From assembly GCA_963782475.1 (NCBI GenBank), contig CAWAJW010000012.1, forward strand, positions 868,001 to 932,000: DNA of 64,000 nt. The letters run 5' to 3'. Made by a program: the position numbers and the translations under genes. The notes under the pieces are model-generated. The model did not search any database. It was not told where the DNA came from and was given only the letters and a program-made list of their open reading frames with translations. This document shows, in pieces, positions 9,466-19,510 of this stretch (positions are counted from its first letter, which is position 1; every line of letters starts with the position of its first letter). This DNA is from CAVQBP01 sp963782475 (GTDB lineage: Bacteria; Bacteroidota; Ignavibacteria; Ignavibacteriales; Ignavibacteriaceae).

Positions 9466-11794
9466 CGGAGATAATAAAATATTTAATGCTTCAATTCTAA
9501 TTGTTGAAGATAACAACATAGTAATGCTGGAATTAAAGGATCGGCTTGAAGAGATAGGTTATAAAGTGATTGATTCAGCTCCTTCAGGGCTGGTTGCAAT
9601 ACAAAAGGCTGAAAATTTTCATCCTGATTTAATCATGATGGACATAAGGTTAAAAGGTGAAATGGATGGAATTGAAACCGCAGCTGAAATAAAAAGGGAA
9701 TTGGATATCCCGGTTATTTATTTAACTGCCCATAGCGATGATGATACGCTTCAAAGGGCAAAAATAACAGAACCTTACGGATATGTTATTAAACCTTATG
9801 AAGAAAGGGAGCTTTTCTCGACAATCGAAATGGCTTTGTATAAGCATGAAATGGAGAAGAAATTAAAAGAAAGTAGACACTGGCTGTCTACCACTTTAAA
9901 AAGTATAGGTGATGCTTTAATTGCTACCGATTCAAATGGAATAATAAAGATTATTAATTATGTCGCAGAAGATATTACGGAATGGGAATTTGAAGACGCC
10001 ATTGGAAAGGATATTAAAGAAGTTTTCAAGATAAAAGATAAGGATGACCCGGTTTTAATTTCACTTCGTTATAAATCAATAATAGGGGCTTCTAATAAAA
10101 TCTTAATCGGAAAGAATGGGAAAGAAACTCCCATTGATTTTAGTTCGGCTCCCATAAAAGATGATAATGGAGAAATCTCAGGAATAGTCCTTGTTTTTAG
10201 AGACATAGCTGAAAAGCTGGAGGCTAAGGAGCTAATTGAAAAACAGCGAATCTTTTTAAGACAAATAATTGATATTGATCCGAATTATATCTCGGTTAAA
10301 AACTACGATGGAAAATTTGAACTGACCAATAAAGCAGCGGCAGAAGCATTGGGAACTACAGTTGATGAAATTATAGGAAGAGAAGACAGAGAATTTTTTA
10401 ACCAGGAAGAAATAGATTATCAGAGGAAAATAGAGAGAGCCGTTATTGATTCGCTTGAAGAAATCTTTATTCCCGAAGATAAATTGATTGATGCAAATGG
10501 AAGGGTTCATCTTCTTCAAACTTTTAAAGGAGCTATCGACAGCCAAAACGGCGATAAAAAATTAGTATTATCCGTTGCTTCCGATATCACCGATCTGAAA
10601 GAAACTGAAAAAGCATTAAAGGAAAGTGAAGGGAGAATAAAAACTCTCTTAAAAGCTATTCCAGATATTGTTGTCCGGTATAAAAGAAATGGAACTATCC
10701 TTGATTACCATATTCAGGAAAAGGATATTCTTTTTCCCGACAAAAATATTATAGGGGAAAAAATATATAATATTCTTGATAAGACTCTTGCTGAAAAAAT
10801 ATTACTCCATTCGGAACAATCGATAAAAACTAATCAAATTCAGATATTCGAACATGAATCATTTATTAATGAAGTAATAAATTATAAGGAAATCCGGATT
10901 GTCAGTCTGCTTTCGGAACAAATGGAAGATAGACAATATGAATTTATAATGATTTTGAAAGAAATTACAGAGCGGAAAATTGCACAATCAGAAATGCTTA
11001 ATTATTTGACGGAAATAAAACAGAGTAAAAATGTATTTGAACAAAAAACCATTGAACTTTCAAATCTTAACACTAAATTGAACGAATCTGAAAAGGAATT
11101 AAAAGCGCTTAATGCAGGCAAGGATAAATTCTTCTCCATAATCGCACATGATTTAAGGAGTCCTTTTACCTCCTTATTAGGACTTACAGAATATTTAGCA
11201 TCTGATTACAGCAGCATAACGAAAAATGAACTTAAAGATGTTTCAAATAATTTATTAAAGTCCGCCAAATTAACTTTCAATCTGTTGGAAAACCTGCTGC
11301 AGTGGGCAAAAATTAGAACCGGCAGAATTAAATTTAATCCTGAATCTTTTAGTTTAAAACAAGTTATTAGCCAGATGATCGATTTATATAAAGGGAATGC
11401 CGTTAATAAGAATATTGCTCTTCAAGTGGAAATTATTAATGACGTAAAAGTTTTAGCCGATTTGAATATGGTTGAAACGGTGCTTAGAAATTTATTCTCA
11501 AATGCGATCAAGTTCACCAAAGATTACGGGAAAATAATTATTTCGGTTAAAGAAAAAGGAGAGTATGCCCACATAAGCATTGTTGATAATGGCGTAGGTA
11601 TTAGAGAGGATATTATCGAAAAACTTTTTCAAATAGATCAAAATATATCAACTAAAGGAACTCAAAATGAAGAAGGTTCAGGTTTTGGTTTAATCCTTTG
11701 CAAAGAGTTCGTTGAAATGAATAACGGAGAAATTTCCGTTAATTCTGAGGTTGGGAAGGGATCGAATTTTAGTTTTACATTACCAAAAGCATGA
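9458..11794 (+). CDS. REC-PAS-PAS-PAS hybrid histidine kinase
   Basis: A 778-residue soluble protein. It begins with a GTG at 9458 that overlaps the previous gene's stop by eight bases and has AAGGAAG just upstream, which implies translational coupling. Domains in order: a receiver (about residues 8-125; ILIVEDNNIV, phospho-acceptor Asp in LIMMDIRLKG, Lys in VIKPYEE), three PAS domains (about 140-260, 265-385, 390-510), a coiled coil, HisKA (AHDLRSPFTSLLGLTEYL, His phospho-acceptor) and HATPase_c (NLFSNAIKFT, DNGVGI, GSGFGLIL). The leading receiver can accept phosphate from the upstream HisKA_2 kinase, giving a multistep relay. No DNA-binding domain is present, so the output regulator is elsewhere. 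Confidence 0.9.
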   Translation: MLSGDNKIFNASILIVEDNNIVMLELKDRLEEIGYKVIDSAPSGLVAIQKAENFHPDLIMMDIRLKGEMDGIETAAEIKRELDIPVIYLTAHSDDDTLQRAKITEPYGYVIKPYEERELFSTIEMALYKHEMEKKLKESRHWLSTTLKSIGDALIATDSNGIIKIINYVAEDITEWEFEDAIGKDIKEVFKIKDKDDPVLISLRYKSIIGASNKILIGKNGKETPIDFSSAPIKDDNGEISGIVLVFRDIAEKLEAKELIEKQRIFLRQIIDIDPNYISVKNYDGKFELTNKAAAEALGTTVDEIIGREDREFFNQEEIDYQRKIERAVIDSLEEIFIPEDKLIDANGRVHLLQTFKGAIDSQNGDKKLVLSVASDITDLKETEKALKESEGRIKTLLKAIPDIVVRYKRNGTILDYHIQEKDILFPDKNIIGEKIYNILDKTLAEKILLHSEQSIKTNQIQIFEHESFINEVINYKEIRIVSLLSEQMEDRQYEFIMILKEITERKIAQSEMLNYLTEIKQSKNVFEQKTIELSNLNTKLNESEKELKALNAGKDKFFSIIAHDLRSPFTSLLGLTEYLASDYSSITKNELKDVSNNLLKSAKLTFNLLENLLQWAKIRTGRIKFNPESFSLKQVISQMIDLYKGNAVNKNIALQVEIINDVKVLADLNMVETVLRNLFSNAIKFTKDYGKIIISVKEKGEYAHISIVDNGVGIREDIIEKLFQIDQNISTKGTQNEEGSGFGLILCKEFVEMNNGEISVNSEVGKGSNFSFTLPKA

Positions 11795-11811
11795 ACAAAT
11801 AATTAAAAAAT

Positions 11812-14800
11812 ATGGCAAAGATATTAATAGTTGAAGATGAATCTATCGTAGCCCTTGAGCTAGAGAGCCGGCTTACTGATTTGGGCTATTCGGTTTGTGG
11901 AATTGTTGCATCGGGCGCAGATGCAATAAACCTTGCAATTGCAGAAAAACCTAATATTATTTTAATGGATATTAATATAAAAGGGCCAATTGATGGAGTA
12001 GTAACTGCTGAAAAAATAAAAGAAATTTTAGATATACCGATAATTTTTTTAACCGCATTTACCGATTCAAATACATTGCAAAGAGCAAAAATTACGGAAC
12101 CTTACGGATATATTGTAAAACCGTTTGAAGAAAGAGAATTGCATACATCCATTGAAATTGCTCTTTATAAACATAATATGGAAAAAAAGCTTCGGGATAA
12201 TGAAAGAAGATTATCGATCACCCTTAACAGTATCGCGGACGCTGTTATAGCTACCGATAATAAAGGGAATATTAACTATATGAACCCTGCTGCATTAAAC
12301 CTTACAATATGCAAATGTAATGATACAATCGGCAAATATGTACTCGATGCATTTAATATTAATAATAAAGAAGTATATACTGCTGCAGATAATGCAATAA
12401 AGGAAATAATTGCAAATGGGATTACGAATAATTTTCCTTCTAATATCGCAATTTCATATAACGTTAATGAATTTAGAATTTTGGAATCAAGCATTTCTTC
12501 CATTAAAGATGAAAAGTCGAATATTGACGGAATTGTGATTGTTTTTCATGATGTAACTGAAAAATCTATCGCTGAAAATGCTTTGCAGGAATCTGAAAAA
12601 AAATATAAAGCAGTTGTTGAGAATGCTTCTGAACTTATTTTTGGATTAGATATTAATTGGGGATATAAATATGCTAATGCCGCAGCCTTGAAAATTACAG
12701 GATATTTCCGAAGAAGAGCTTACTAAGATAAATTTCTTGGATCTTATATTGCCCGAATATCGAAAGCTCTGTAAATTAAAATTTATGAGACAATATTTAA
12801 GTAAAGAAAAAACCACCTATTTCGAATACCCCTTTAGATCAAAATCAGGAAAAATTATTTGGTTTGCCCAAAGTACTAATACAATAATCAGAAGATGATA
12901 TGATTATCGGTTTTGATGCTGTTGCACGGGATATTACAGAAAAGAAAATGGCTGAAAAAGAATTGAATGAACGGAATGAATTCATTGAGATGGTTCTTAA
13001 AAATATTCAAACCGGTTTGGTTGTTAGCAAAATCGGAACCGAAGAGATTATTTATACAAATAACAAGTTTGAAGAAATTTTAGGTAATAGCAGGGATAAA
13101 ATAAAATGCTTTTATGATGTTCTGAAAAGTATGATCTCGGATGAGGCTTACAGGGATAATTTAAAGCTGAAGATTCAGGAAGGTATTAAACTTCGAGATT
13201 ATTCAAAATTAAAATTTGATAATATAAAGATCACATCTGTAAGAGGAATTGAAAAGCATATCACCTGTTCAATTATTCCAATTTATGATCAGAATATTTT
13301 CATATCTTCAATCGAAGATATTACTTTTATGAAAAAGGCTGAGGAACAAATTCTGAAGCTTTCCCGTGCCGTTGAGCAAAGTCCTGTTTCTGTTATTATT
13401 ACTTCTGTTGCAGGAAAGATTGAATATGTAAATCCTAAGTTTGAAGAAGTGACCGGTTACAAACTTAAAGAAGTGGCCGGGAAAAATCCCAATATACTAT
13501 CTTCAGGATTTAAACATCCCGTTGAATATGAAAAACTTTGGAATACGATAACCCATGGGAACGATTGGATAGGAGAGTTTCAAAATAAAAAGAAAACAGG
13601 TGAGTTCTTCTGGGTGTCGGCTTTAATTTCATCTATAAAAGATCCTGATGGAAAAATAATTTTCTACCTGGCTTTGGAAGAAGATATAACCGAGCGTAAA
13701 AAAACTGAGTTCGAATTAATTCGTTCCAAAGAAAAAGCTGAAGAAATGAACAGGCTGAAATCTGTTTTTCTGGCTAATATGAGCCATGAATTACGGACCC
13801 CGATGGTCGGAATTTTAGGATTTTCACAAATACTTAAAGATCAATTAACCGGTACAAGCAATGTAGAAATGGCAGAACTCCTTATTAAGTCGGGAAGAAG
13901 GCTTTTAACTACTTTAGAATCGATATTGGAATTTTCACAACTTGAATCTAACCAGGTCTTTATCAACAACGTAAGAGTCAATGTCGGTGAGAAAGTAAAT
14001 AACCTTGTTGAAAATTTTTCTGATCATTTAATTGAAAAGAAATTGAGTTTGAAGGTTGAGCTAAAATGTAAAGAATTAAATGTATTTGTTGATGACAGGT
14101 TATTCAGCCAGGCGCTAAACAATATCATCGATAATGCAATTAAATTTACATTAAAAGGCGGAGTAACGATTGAGATTGACAGGGTTCTGGAAAGAAATAT
14201 AATATGGAGTGCTGTTAGAGTATCAGATACCGGGATTGGGATATCAAGAGAAAAACAAAAAGTGATTTTCGAAGATTTTAGACAAGCCAGTGAAGGCAAA
14301 GCAAGAAACTTTGAAGGGAATGGATTAGGATTAACGGTTGCTAAAAAAATAATCGAGATGCTTAACGGCTATATAACCGTAGAAAGTGAATTGGGAATGG
14401 GGTCTCAGTTCACAATTTATCTGCCTGCTATTGTTTCAGATAATAATGCAGTGAAAAAAATTTTAACCGCAAATGATAATAATAATGGTAAAAGGGATGG
14501 GAATGGAAATCATCTTCCCGAAATTCTTTTGGTAGAAGATAATGAGATGAATAAAGAAGTAGTGAAAATATATCTTAAGAATATCTGCCAGGTAGATTAT
14601 GCTAAGGACGATAAAACTGCGATTCAGCTTTCTGCGCAAAAGAAATATAAAACTGTATTAATGGATATAAATTTGGGGAACGGATTAAGCGGAATAGAAG
14701 TTATGAAAAAAATTAAGGAACTAAACGGGTATAACGATATCCCTTTTGTGGCAATTACCGGCTATGCGATGCATGGAGATAAAGAGAAATTACTGGAGGA

Positions 14801-14900
14801 AGGATGTTCATACTATCTATCAAAACCTTTTTTGAAGAAAGATTTAATAGAATTAGTTGAAAAATTAATAAACAAAAGTGATAAACTGACAGCCATATAG
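11812..14900 (+). CDS. REC-PAS-HK-REC hybrid histidine kinase, two apparent frameshifts
   Basis: Repairing two one-base insertions (near 12706 and 12890) joins the 11812-12726 and 12900-14900 frames through a short middle segment (EEELTKINFLDLILPEYRKL) into about 1028 residues. Domains in order: receiver (ILIVEDESIVALEL; Asp in ILMDINIKG; Lys in IVKPFEE), at least four PAS domains, HisKA (ANMSHELRTPMVGILGFSQ), HATPase_c (NNIIDNAIKFT, DTGIGIS, GNGLGLTVAKK) and a C-terminal receiver (LLVEDNEMNKEVV; Asp in VLMDINLG; Lys in YLSKPF). The first shift splits a PAS domain, so the gene as written would not give a full sensor. It begins 18 bases after the previous gene and is likely in the same operon. 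The paired receivers suggest an internal phosphorelay. Confidence 0.8.
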
Positions 14901-14915
14901 CCGTTTTGGAATTTT

Positions 14916-15278
14916 TTATTCTTCCCTATGAACATTATCCGGTGAGAATGCCGGCAAGCAAACGGCAATATATTCAGCACCTTCCGGTCCGGGTGTACTG
15001 TATTGCACCCATTCGTTTTTTGCAATGATCACAGCTTCGCTTTCATTTATATCAAATGTTTCACTCGAAGTTTTTACCCGTAATGTTCCTTTTAGAACGA
15101 GAGTGTATTCATCAAACTCGGGTTTTTGTGCCGGTTCAGTCCAGCCGGATGGGCTTTTCATTCTTGCAATGCTTATCGAATTGGTATTAGAATTAACTCT
15201 TCCTATGAATTCTTCAATTCTTTTGGGTTTATTCCCTGCTGCAGTTATTATTGATGCTGAATTAATTTTTTTTGCCAA
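14916..15278 (-). CDS. Small cupin-domain protein
   Basis: A 120-residue single-domain cupin with no signal peptide, related to the EutQ/cupin_2 group. The beta-barrel signature is visible as SGWTEPAQKPEFDEYTLVLKG and the second half as INESEAVIIAKNEWVQYSTPG. The usual His metal ligands are largely replaced, though Glu residues remain. The start is a TTG at 15278; it has AAAGGA about seven bases upstream and no in-frame ATG exists before the cupin core. It is convergent with the kinase genes, 16 bases away, and follows the TonB receptor on the same strand. The substrate is unknown. Confidence 0.75.
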   Translation of the reverse strand: MAKKINSASIITAAGNKPKRIEEFIGRVNSNTNSISIARMKSPSGWTEPAQKPEFDEYTLVLKGTLRVKTSSETFDINESEAVIIAKNEWVQYSTPGPEGAEYIAVCLPAFSPDNVHREE

Positions 15279-15353
15279 TTTTAAAATCCTTTTTTAGTTT
15301 ATTCCGAAATAAAAATATGCCGGCTATGTGAATCAAAAAATAATCAAAATAAA

Positions 15354-17576
15354 TTACAGATTAATTATTATTCCCATAACAAATATCCTTCTGCCGAAGT
15401 AGCTTGTAACTTTACTCCTTTCAGTATAATCAAAATTATAACTGTAATCAAAAATATTATTAATATTTAAAATATTCAGACCTTCAATATAAAAAACAGA
15501 AAAATAATTATTAAACAGTTGGGTCAGGTAAGTAATTCTAAAATCCAGCCTTTGGTAAGAAGGCAAACGTTCAGAATTGGTAGCTCCATATTCGGGTTCA
15601 TAAATATCCAGATTAGAATTATAACTAGCACCGATAATAGTTGTATAGGGTTTTCCGGTTGCATATTTATAGTTTAACCCCAGCTGGAGACTTTGTGTTA
15701 AATTGTATTTTAAAACCAGGGATAAATTATGAGTAATATTATAATCACTTGAACCCAGCTCTTTGTAATCCATCCATTTACGTTTAGTATCGATATAGCT
15801 GTAAGAGATCCATCCGCTGATATCTTTAAAAAAATTTCCTTTATAAAAAAAATCGACTCCTTCGGCAAAACCGTAGCCGTTATTATTATAATTTAAATAT
15901 TTGTCTGCAAGCGGAAGATATTTATAATCCTTATAATAAGATTCAATCCTTATATTATTATTTTCATTGAACTTGTAGTCGTAAGAAAAAATATAATGGA
16001 CGGCTTCCATCGGCTTCAAATTCGGATTTCCATCTGAAGGGGAATATAACCTCGGATCTGGATGCTGATGGAAAATGCCAAAGCCTAAATTTAAAGTGGA
16101 TTTTTCATTAAGCTTATATCCCAAATTTATTCTTGGATCAAACCAATTTAAATTGAACGGTTTAATTATATCTTCACGCCCTCCGGCTACGAGGAACAAT
16201 CCTTCAGCATTTAAAAGATTGTTTAATTCAAATTCCAGATAACTGCCGGTTCTAGTTACATCAAAACTTGCATTTAAAAACTCAAAAGGAGCATCATTCT
16301 TTAGATTGTAATCTTCTTTTGGAATGATCCCAAGAAAAACGGCATTTCTTTTTTCAATTTCAAAGCCTGCTGTTAATTTTATCCCTTTGGTTAATGGGGA
16401 TTCGAAATCCGAACGCAGCTTATAGTTTGTATCTGTTCTTTTATAATCGAGAATTCCAAGCAGCCATTTATTTTTATATATATTATAAGAGAGACTTGTT
16501 TTTGCAGAAATATTATCAAAAAAAATATCTGATGTTTGCAGATTATAAAAACTACTGCTGGAAGTCCCGTTAAAAACGTCGACATAACCCGGCAAAGCGA
16601 CGTTAACACCTTCCTTGTCTTCGGCAAAATAGCTTGAGAATTTTATTCTACCGGTATTTGAATATTTATATATTAAAGATGAATTTAAATCTTTTGAGTT
16701 CGGCATAATTGTAAAATCACGCGCTTCACCATTCAGCCAGAAAATAGGTTTTGTAAAGCTTTGCCTCGCGTTAAATATTAATCCAAAGTTATTTGATAAA
16801 GGAATAGTTCCGTTTAATTCGGCACTTGCCATGGAAATACCAATGGCAATCTCTTCTGATTCAGGCTCGTTTTTCGTGTTAAGTTCAAGAACACCCGAAA
16901 GTGCATTTCCGTATTTTGCAGAAAATCCGCCGCTGGAAAAGTATAAACCTTTTATTGTATTTGTATTTATGTTGGAAAATATTCCGCCATAGGCAGATTC
17001 AAATGTATATGGATGATTTATTGTTGCTTGATCTACCAGGACTAAAGTCTCGAGAGGATCACCTCCTCTTATATAAAGTTCTGCACTTTCAGATACCAGG
17101 GTTATCCCCGGAAGTGTCTTTAATGATTGAAAAATATCTGCTGCACCGCCGGGTGTTGTTATTATATCCATTGAAGTTAAGACAACTCCTTTTTCTTTTT
17201 CATTGCTGAAAGAGCTGGCAGTGACAATAACTTCCTTTGTAGTAATTGCAGAAATAGAGAGTTTAATTACTATATAATCAGGAGGAGGAGAGAGGTTAAT
17301 CTTTTCCTGAAATTTTTTATAACCTATTAAACTCGCGACTAGTTCTGCATTTCCATTAGCTTTTGTTGCAAAAGAAAAATTCCCTGTATCATCACTCATT
17401 GTCCCATCCAATGTGTTTAAAAGGTAAACATTTACATAAGGGAGAGGTTTTCCTTCATCATCTATTATTTTGCCGGATACTTTTATCGGTTCTTTTTGGT
17501 GAGTATTATTCACCTGGGCATAATCCCTAAAAGCTAAGCTTGTTAAAAAAAATATAGTTAAAAGAATTTTTTTCAT
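15354..17576 (-). CDS. TonB-dependent receptor with carboxypeptidase-regulatory domain
   Basis: A 740-residue outer-membrane receptor. A signal peptide (MKKILLTIFFLTSLAF...AQ) is followed by a CarboxypepD_reg-like beta-sandwich (about residues 30-115; VSGKIIDDEGKPLPYVNVYL), a plug domain (about 125-235; FQSLKTLPGITLVSESAELYIRGG) and a beta-barrel to the end, where GRRIFVMGIIINL fits a terminal strand. It is shorter than SusC proteins (about 1000 residues), and no SusD partner is nearby, so it is more like a siderophore/metal/peptide-type receptor. It is downstream of a TPR protein and a winged-helix regulator on the same strand, which probably form one regulon. Confidence 0.9.
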   Translation of the reverse strand: MKKILLTIFFLTSLAFRDYAQVNNTHQKEPIKVSGKIIDDEGKPLPYVNVYLLNTLDGTMSDDTGNFSFATKANGNAELVASLIGYKKFQEKINLSPPPDYIVIKLSISAITTKEVIVTASSFSNEKEKGVVLTSMDIITTPGGAADIFQSLKTLPGITLVSESAELYIRGGDPLETLVLVDQATINHPYTFESAYGGIFSNINTNTIKGLYFSSGGFSAKYGNALSGVLELNTKNEPESEEIAIGISMASAELNGTIPLSNNFGLIFNARQSFTKPIFWLNGEARDFTIMPNSKDLNSSLIYKYSNTGRIKFSSYFAEDKEGVNVALPGYVDVFNGTSSSSFYNLQTSDIFFDNISAKTSLSYNIYKNKWLLGILDYKRTDTNYKLRSDFESPLTKGIKLTAGFEIEKRNAVFLGIIPKEDYNLKNDAPFEFLNASFDVTRTGSYLEFELNNLLNAEGLFLVAGGREDIIKPFNLNWFDPRINLGYKLNEKSTLNLGFGIFHQHPDPRLYSPSDGNPNLKPMEAVHYIFSYDYKFNENNNIRIESYYKDYKYLPLADKYLNYNNNGYGFAEGVDFFYKGNFFKDISGWISYSYIDTKRKWMDYKELGSSDYNITHNLSLVLKYNLTQSLQLGLNYKYATGKPYTTIIGASYNSNLDIYEPEYGATNSERLPSYQRLDFRITYLTQLFNNYFSVFYIEGLNILNINNIFDYSYNFDYTERSKVTSYFGRRIFVMGIIINL

Positions 17577-17693
17577 TTTGAATTAGATGCAATCAATTTT
17601 TTATTTGTAGCTGTAATTTCTTAAAAATTCAGCCGGAAGCTTTTCTGTATTTAGATGAGATCCGCTTCCGGCGAAATCATTATGCCGTACGTA

Positions 17694-18479
17694 TTAGTTT
17701 TCCGGGGAAATACTTTTTTGTGCATCCGGTAAAAGCTGATACTTGATCCAGCCATATTCCGGGTTTATCGACAAAGCTTTTTTGTAAATTTCAATAGCCT
17801 TATCATATTCCTTTGATGCTGAATAGCAGATCCCTAACCAGGCTAATGCATCCATGTATCCCCAATCAGGTTGCAGAGAGTCCGCACTATCCGGTTTCTC
17901 AAAATTATCGATCGACTCCTGAAAATATTTCATCGCATCAGTTTTGCTTCCGCCATAATAGGAAGGGGTACTATACTTTGAAATTCCGGCTTCCAATAGA
18001 ACGCGTGGATTGTTAGGTGCGATAGCAAGTGCTTTTGAAATCATTGAAATATTTTTTGGTCCGAGTATTTGTGCAAGTTCGGGATTCATAGAAATTTTAA
18101 TCCCGTATATTGTGCTCATTAATGCCATCATTTCAGCGGAGTTTTTGTTTTTACTTAAATATTTTTCTCCGTTAACAATTGCTTCATCAATTATTTTAGC
18201 AAAATATTCTTTATCATTCTTCATTGAATAAATTGAAAGAAGGTAATCCGAATAAGTTAAATAATAAAGCGCCAGGTCATTTTCTTGATTGTCATTTAAG
18301 ATCCTTTCAAATAATCCGCGTCCTTCAAGAAGAAGGGCTTTATCAAATTTATTTGAACCTTCAGTAATTAATTTTTTCCCTTGAAATATTAACTCATTAA
18401 CTCCCTGAGATTTGGGTTCAATATTTACAAACAGGAGAAAGATAACTAGACTAAATAGAGCTGAAGATTTCATTTTCAC
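17694..18479 (-). CDS. Exported TPR-repeat protein
   Basis: A 261-residue protein with an N-terminal signal peptide (about 1-24) and tetratricopeptide-like helices, clearest near the C-terminus (GYMDALAWLGICYSASKEYDKAIEIYKKALSINPEYGWI, seen at about residues 204-243). A middle stretch ALAIAPNNPRVLLEAGISKY also fits a repeat. Such proteins bind partners in the periplasm. It lies between the regulator pair and the TonB receptor, and an inverted repeat shared with the regulator's own promoter sits 25-41 bases ahead of its start, so it is likely under the same control. Partner and function are unknown. Confidence 0.75.
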   Translation of the reverse strand: MKMKSSALFSLVIFLLFVNIEPKSQGVNELIFQGKKLITEGSNKFDKALLLEGRGLFERILNDNQENDLALYYLTYSDYLLSIYSMKNDKEYFAKIIDEAIVNGEKYLSKNKNSAEMMALMSTIYGIKISMNPELAQILGPKNISMISKALAIAPNNPRVLLEAGISKYSTPSYYGGSKTDAMKYFQESIDNFEKPDSADSLQPDWGYMDALAWLGICYSASKEYDKAIEIYKKALSINPEYGWIKYQLLPDAQKSISPEN

Positions 18480-18503
18480 ACCTTTTATTTTGTTATTAAA
18501 AGT

Positions 18504-18520
18504 ACTTTGTAAAACAAAGT
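18504..18520. promoter_or_regulatory. Inverted repeat, candidate operator ahead of the TPR gene
   Basis: ACTTTGT-AAA-ACAAAGT is a perfect 7-bp inverted repeat with a 3-base centre, within a 20-base sequence that recurs exactly at 19452-19471. It lies 25 bases upstream of the TPR protein start. Size and symmetry suit a dimeric winged-helix regulator. The neighbouring regulator gene is the obvious candidate to bind it. Confidence 0.65.
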
Positions 18521-18536
18521 TTTAGTTTAAAAAATT

Positions 18537-18833
18537 TTATTTTTTTATCATTTTCTCCAATTTTTCTATATAGATTTCAAAAGCTTTTTTCCCTTTTTGA
18601 GTAAGGAGATACGTTGAGATAGGTTTCCTGTTATTAAAGCTTTTATTTACTGCAATATAACCTGCATCTTCCAGTTTTTTTAAATGTGTGCTTAAATTGC
18701 CGTCTGTTGCATTTACTTTGTCCCTGAGGAAAGTGAATTCTGCTTCATCAACTGAAATAAGGACAGACATAACAGCCAACCTGATTCTTGAGTGGATTAT
18801 ATCATCAAGCTGTTGATAATCGAATTCATTCAT
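18537..18833 (-). CDS. Winged-helix transcriptional regulator
   Basis: A 98-residue protein made of a single winged-helix domain of the HTH_34/MarR-like group. The recognition-helix region reads DKVNATDGNLSTHLKKLEDAGY and the wing follows as VNKSFNNRKPISTYLLTQKG. Small regulators of this type often bind as dimers to short inverted repeats. Its ATG overlaps the TGA of the upstream membrane-protein gene (ATGA), so the two are translationally coupled. Identical inverted repeats precede the operon and the downstream TPR gene, which suggests it represses itself and controls that gene. The signal sensed is unknown. Confidence 0.85.
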   Translation of the reverse strand: MNEFDYQQLDDIIHSRIRLAVMSVLISVDEAEFTFLRDKVNATDGNLSTHLKKLEDAGYIAVNKSFNNRKPISTYLLTQKGKKAFEIYIEKLEKMIKK

Positions 18834-19432
18834 GCTGTTTTACCTGAGAATTCAATGCTGTATTTCCTGTATAGAATTATCCCCGGGATAATTTGAAAAA
18901 CTAACATCATTCCTGTCATCATTAAGAGTGAATATAATCCTGGGAATAAAAACATATAAATAGCTCCTAGCCACCATCCTATTGATAACCCGGTTATCCA
19001 TTTTGATCCGTACACAATGCCTGTAAGAAAATATGCAACTCCAACTACAGTGCAAATTGAAGGAGAGATAAATACACCTTGTATTGCTCCCGAACCTCCG
19101 CCTATGAAACCTAAAATTGTTGCGGCAATTCCCATAGAAAACCAAATAGCACCCATTATTTTGCCAGCGAATGTCCGAGTCTTCCGGGCTTTAGCCTTTT
19201 TAAAATTAGAAAAAAACGCATAGAGCCAGCCGATACCAATAAGAATAAACCAGGACCAGTCTATTAAAAAATATTTCTTAATAATAATTGCAACGTAAGT
19301 GGTTAGTAAGCCCAGGGCAGCAATAATACCCCAAATAATAAAATCTTTCCCATCAATAATTAAAATTTTTTTGCTGTCTTCAATAACCTTTTTAATAAAA
19401 GAAAGTTCTTCCAGAGCCGAATTCGTTTCCAT
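18830..19432 (-). CDS. Multi-pass membrane protein coupled to the winged-helix regulator
   Basis: About 200 residues. The frame extends upstream to 19468, but that start lies inside the operator. The ATG at 19432 is better, with GGGAGGA a few bases upstream. After a cytoplasmic N-terminus (METNSALEELSFIKKVIED) there are about six hydrophobic segments, in a pattern common to membrane partners of PadR/HTH_34-type regulators in Bacteroidota. No catalytic motif is seen. It is the first gene of a minus-strand set including the regulator and, further on, the TPR protein and TonB receptor. It could be a sensor that controls the regulator, but that is speculation. Confidence 0.75.
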   Translation of the reverse strand: METNSALEELSFIKKVIEDSKKILIIDGKDFIIWGIIAALGLLTTYVAIIIKKYFLIDWSWFILIGIGWLYAFFSNFKKAKARKTRTFAGKIMGAIWFSMGIAATILGFIGGGSGAIQGVFISPSICTVVGVAYFLTGIVYGSKWITGLSIGWWLGAIYMFLFPGLYSLLMMTGMMLVFQIIPGIILYRKYSIEFSGKTA

Positions 19433-19454
19433 TAATCCTCCCTTTAAATAAAGT

Positions 19455-19471
19455 ACTTTGTAAAACAAAGT
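19455..19471. promoter_or_regulatory. Inverted repeat, candidate autoregulatory operator
   Basis: This is the second copy of ACTTTGT-AAA-ACAAAGT, identical to the one at 18504-18520. It lies 23 bases upstream of the membrane-protein start at 19432, which is the expected position for self-regulation of the membrane protein/regulator operon. Confidence 0.65.
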
Positions 19472-19510
19472 AAATCTATATAATTAAAATTCATTTGTCA
19501 AGCTATTTTT

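Noticed and set aside
15025..15297. Plus-strand frame over the cupin gene
   Set aside because: It is the reverse of the cupin coding sequence and has no recognisable product.
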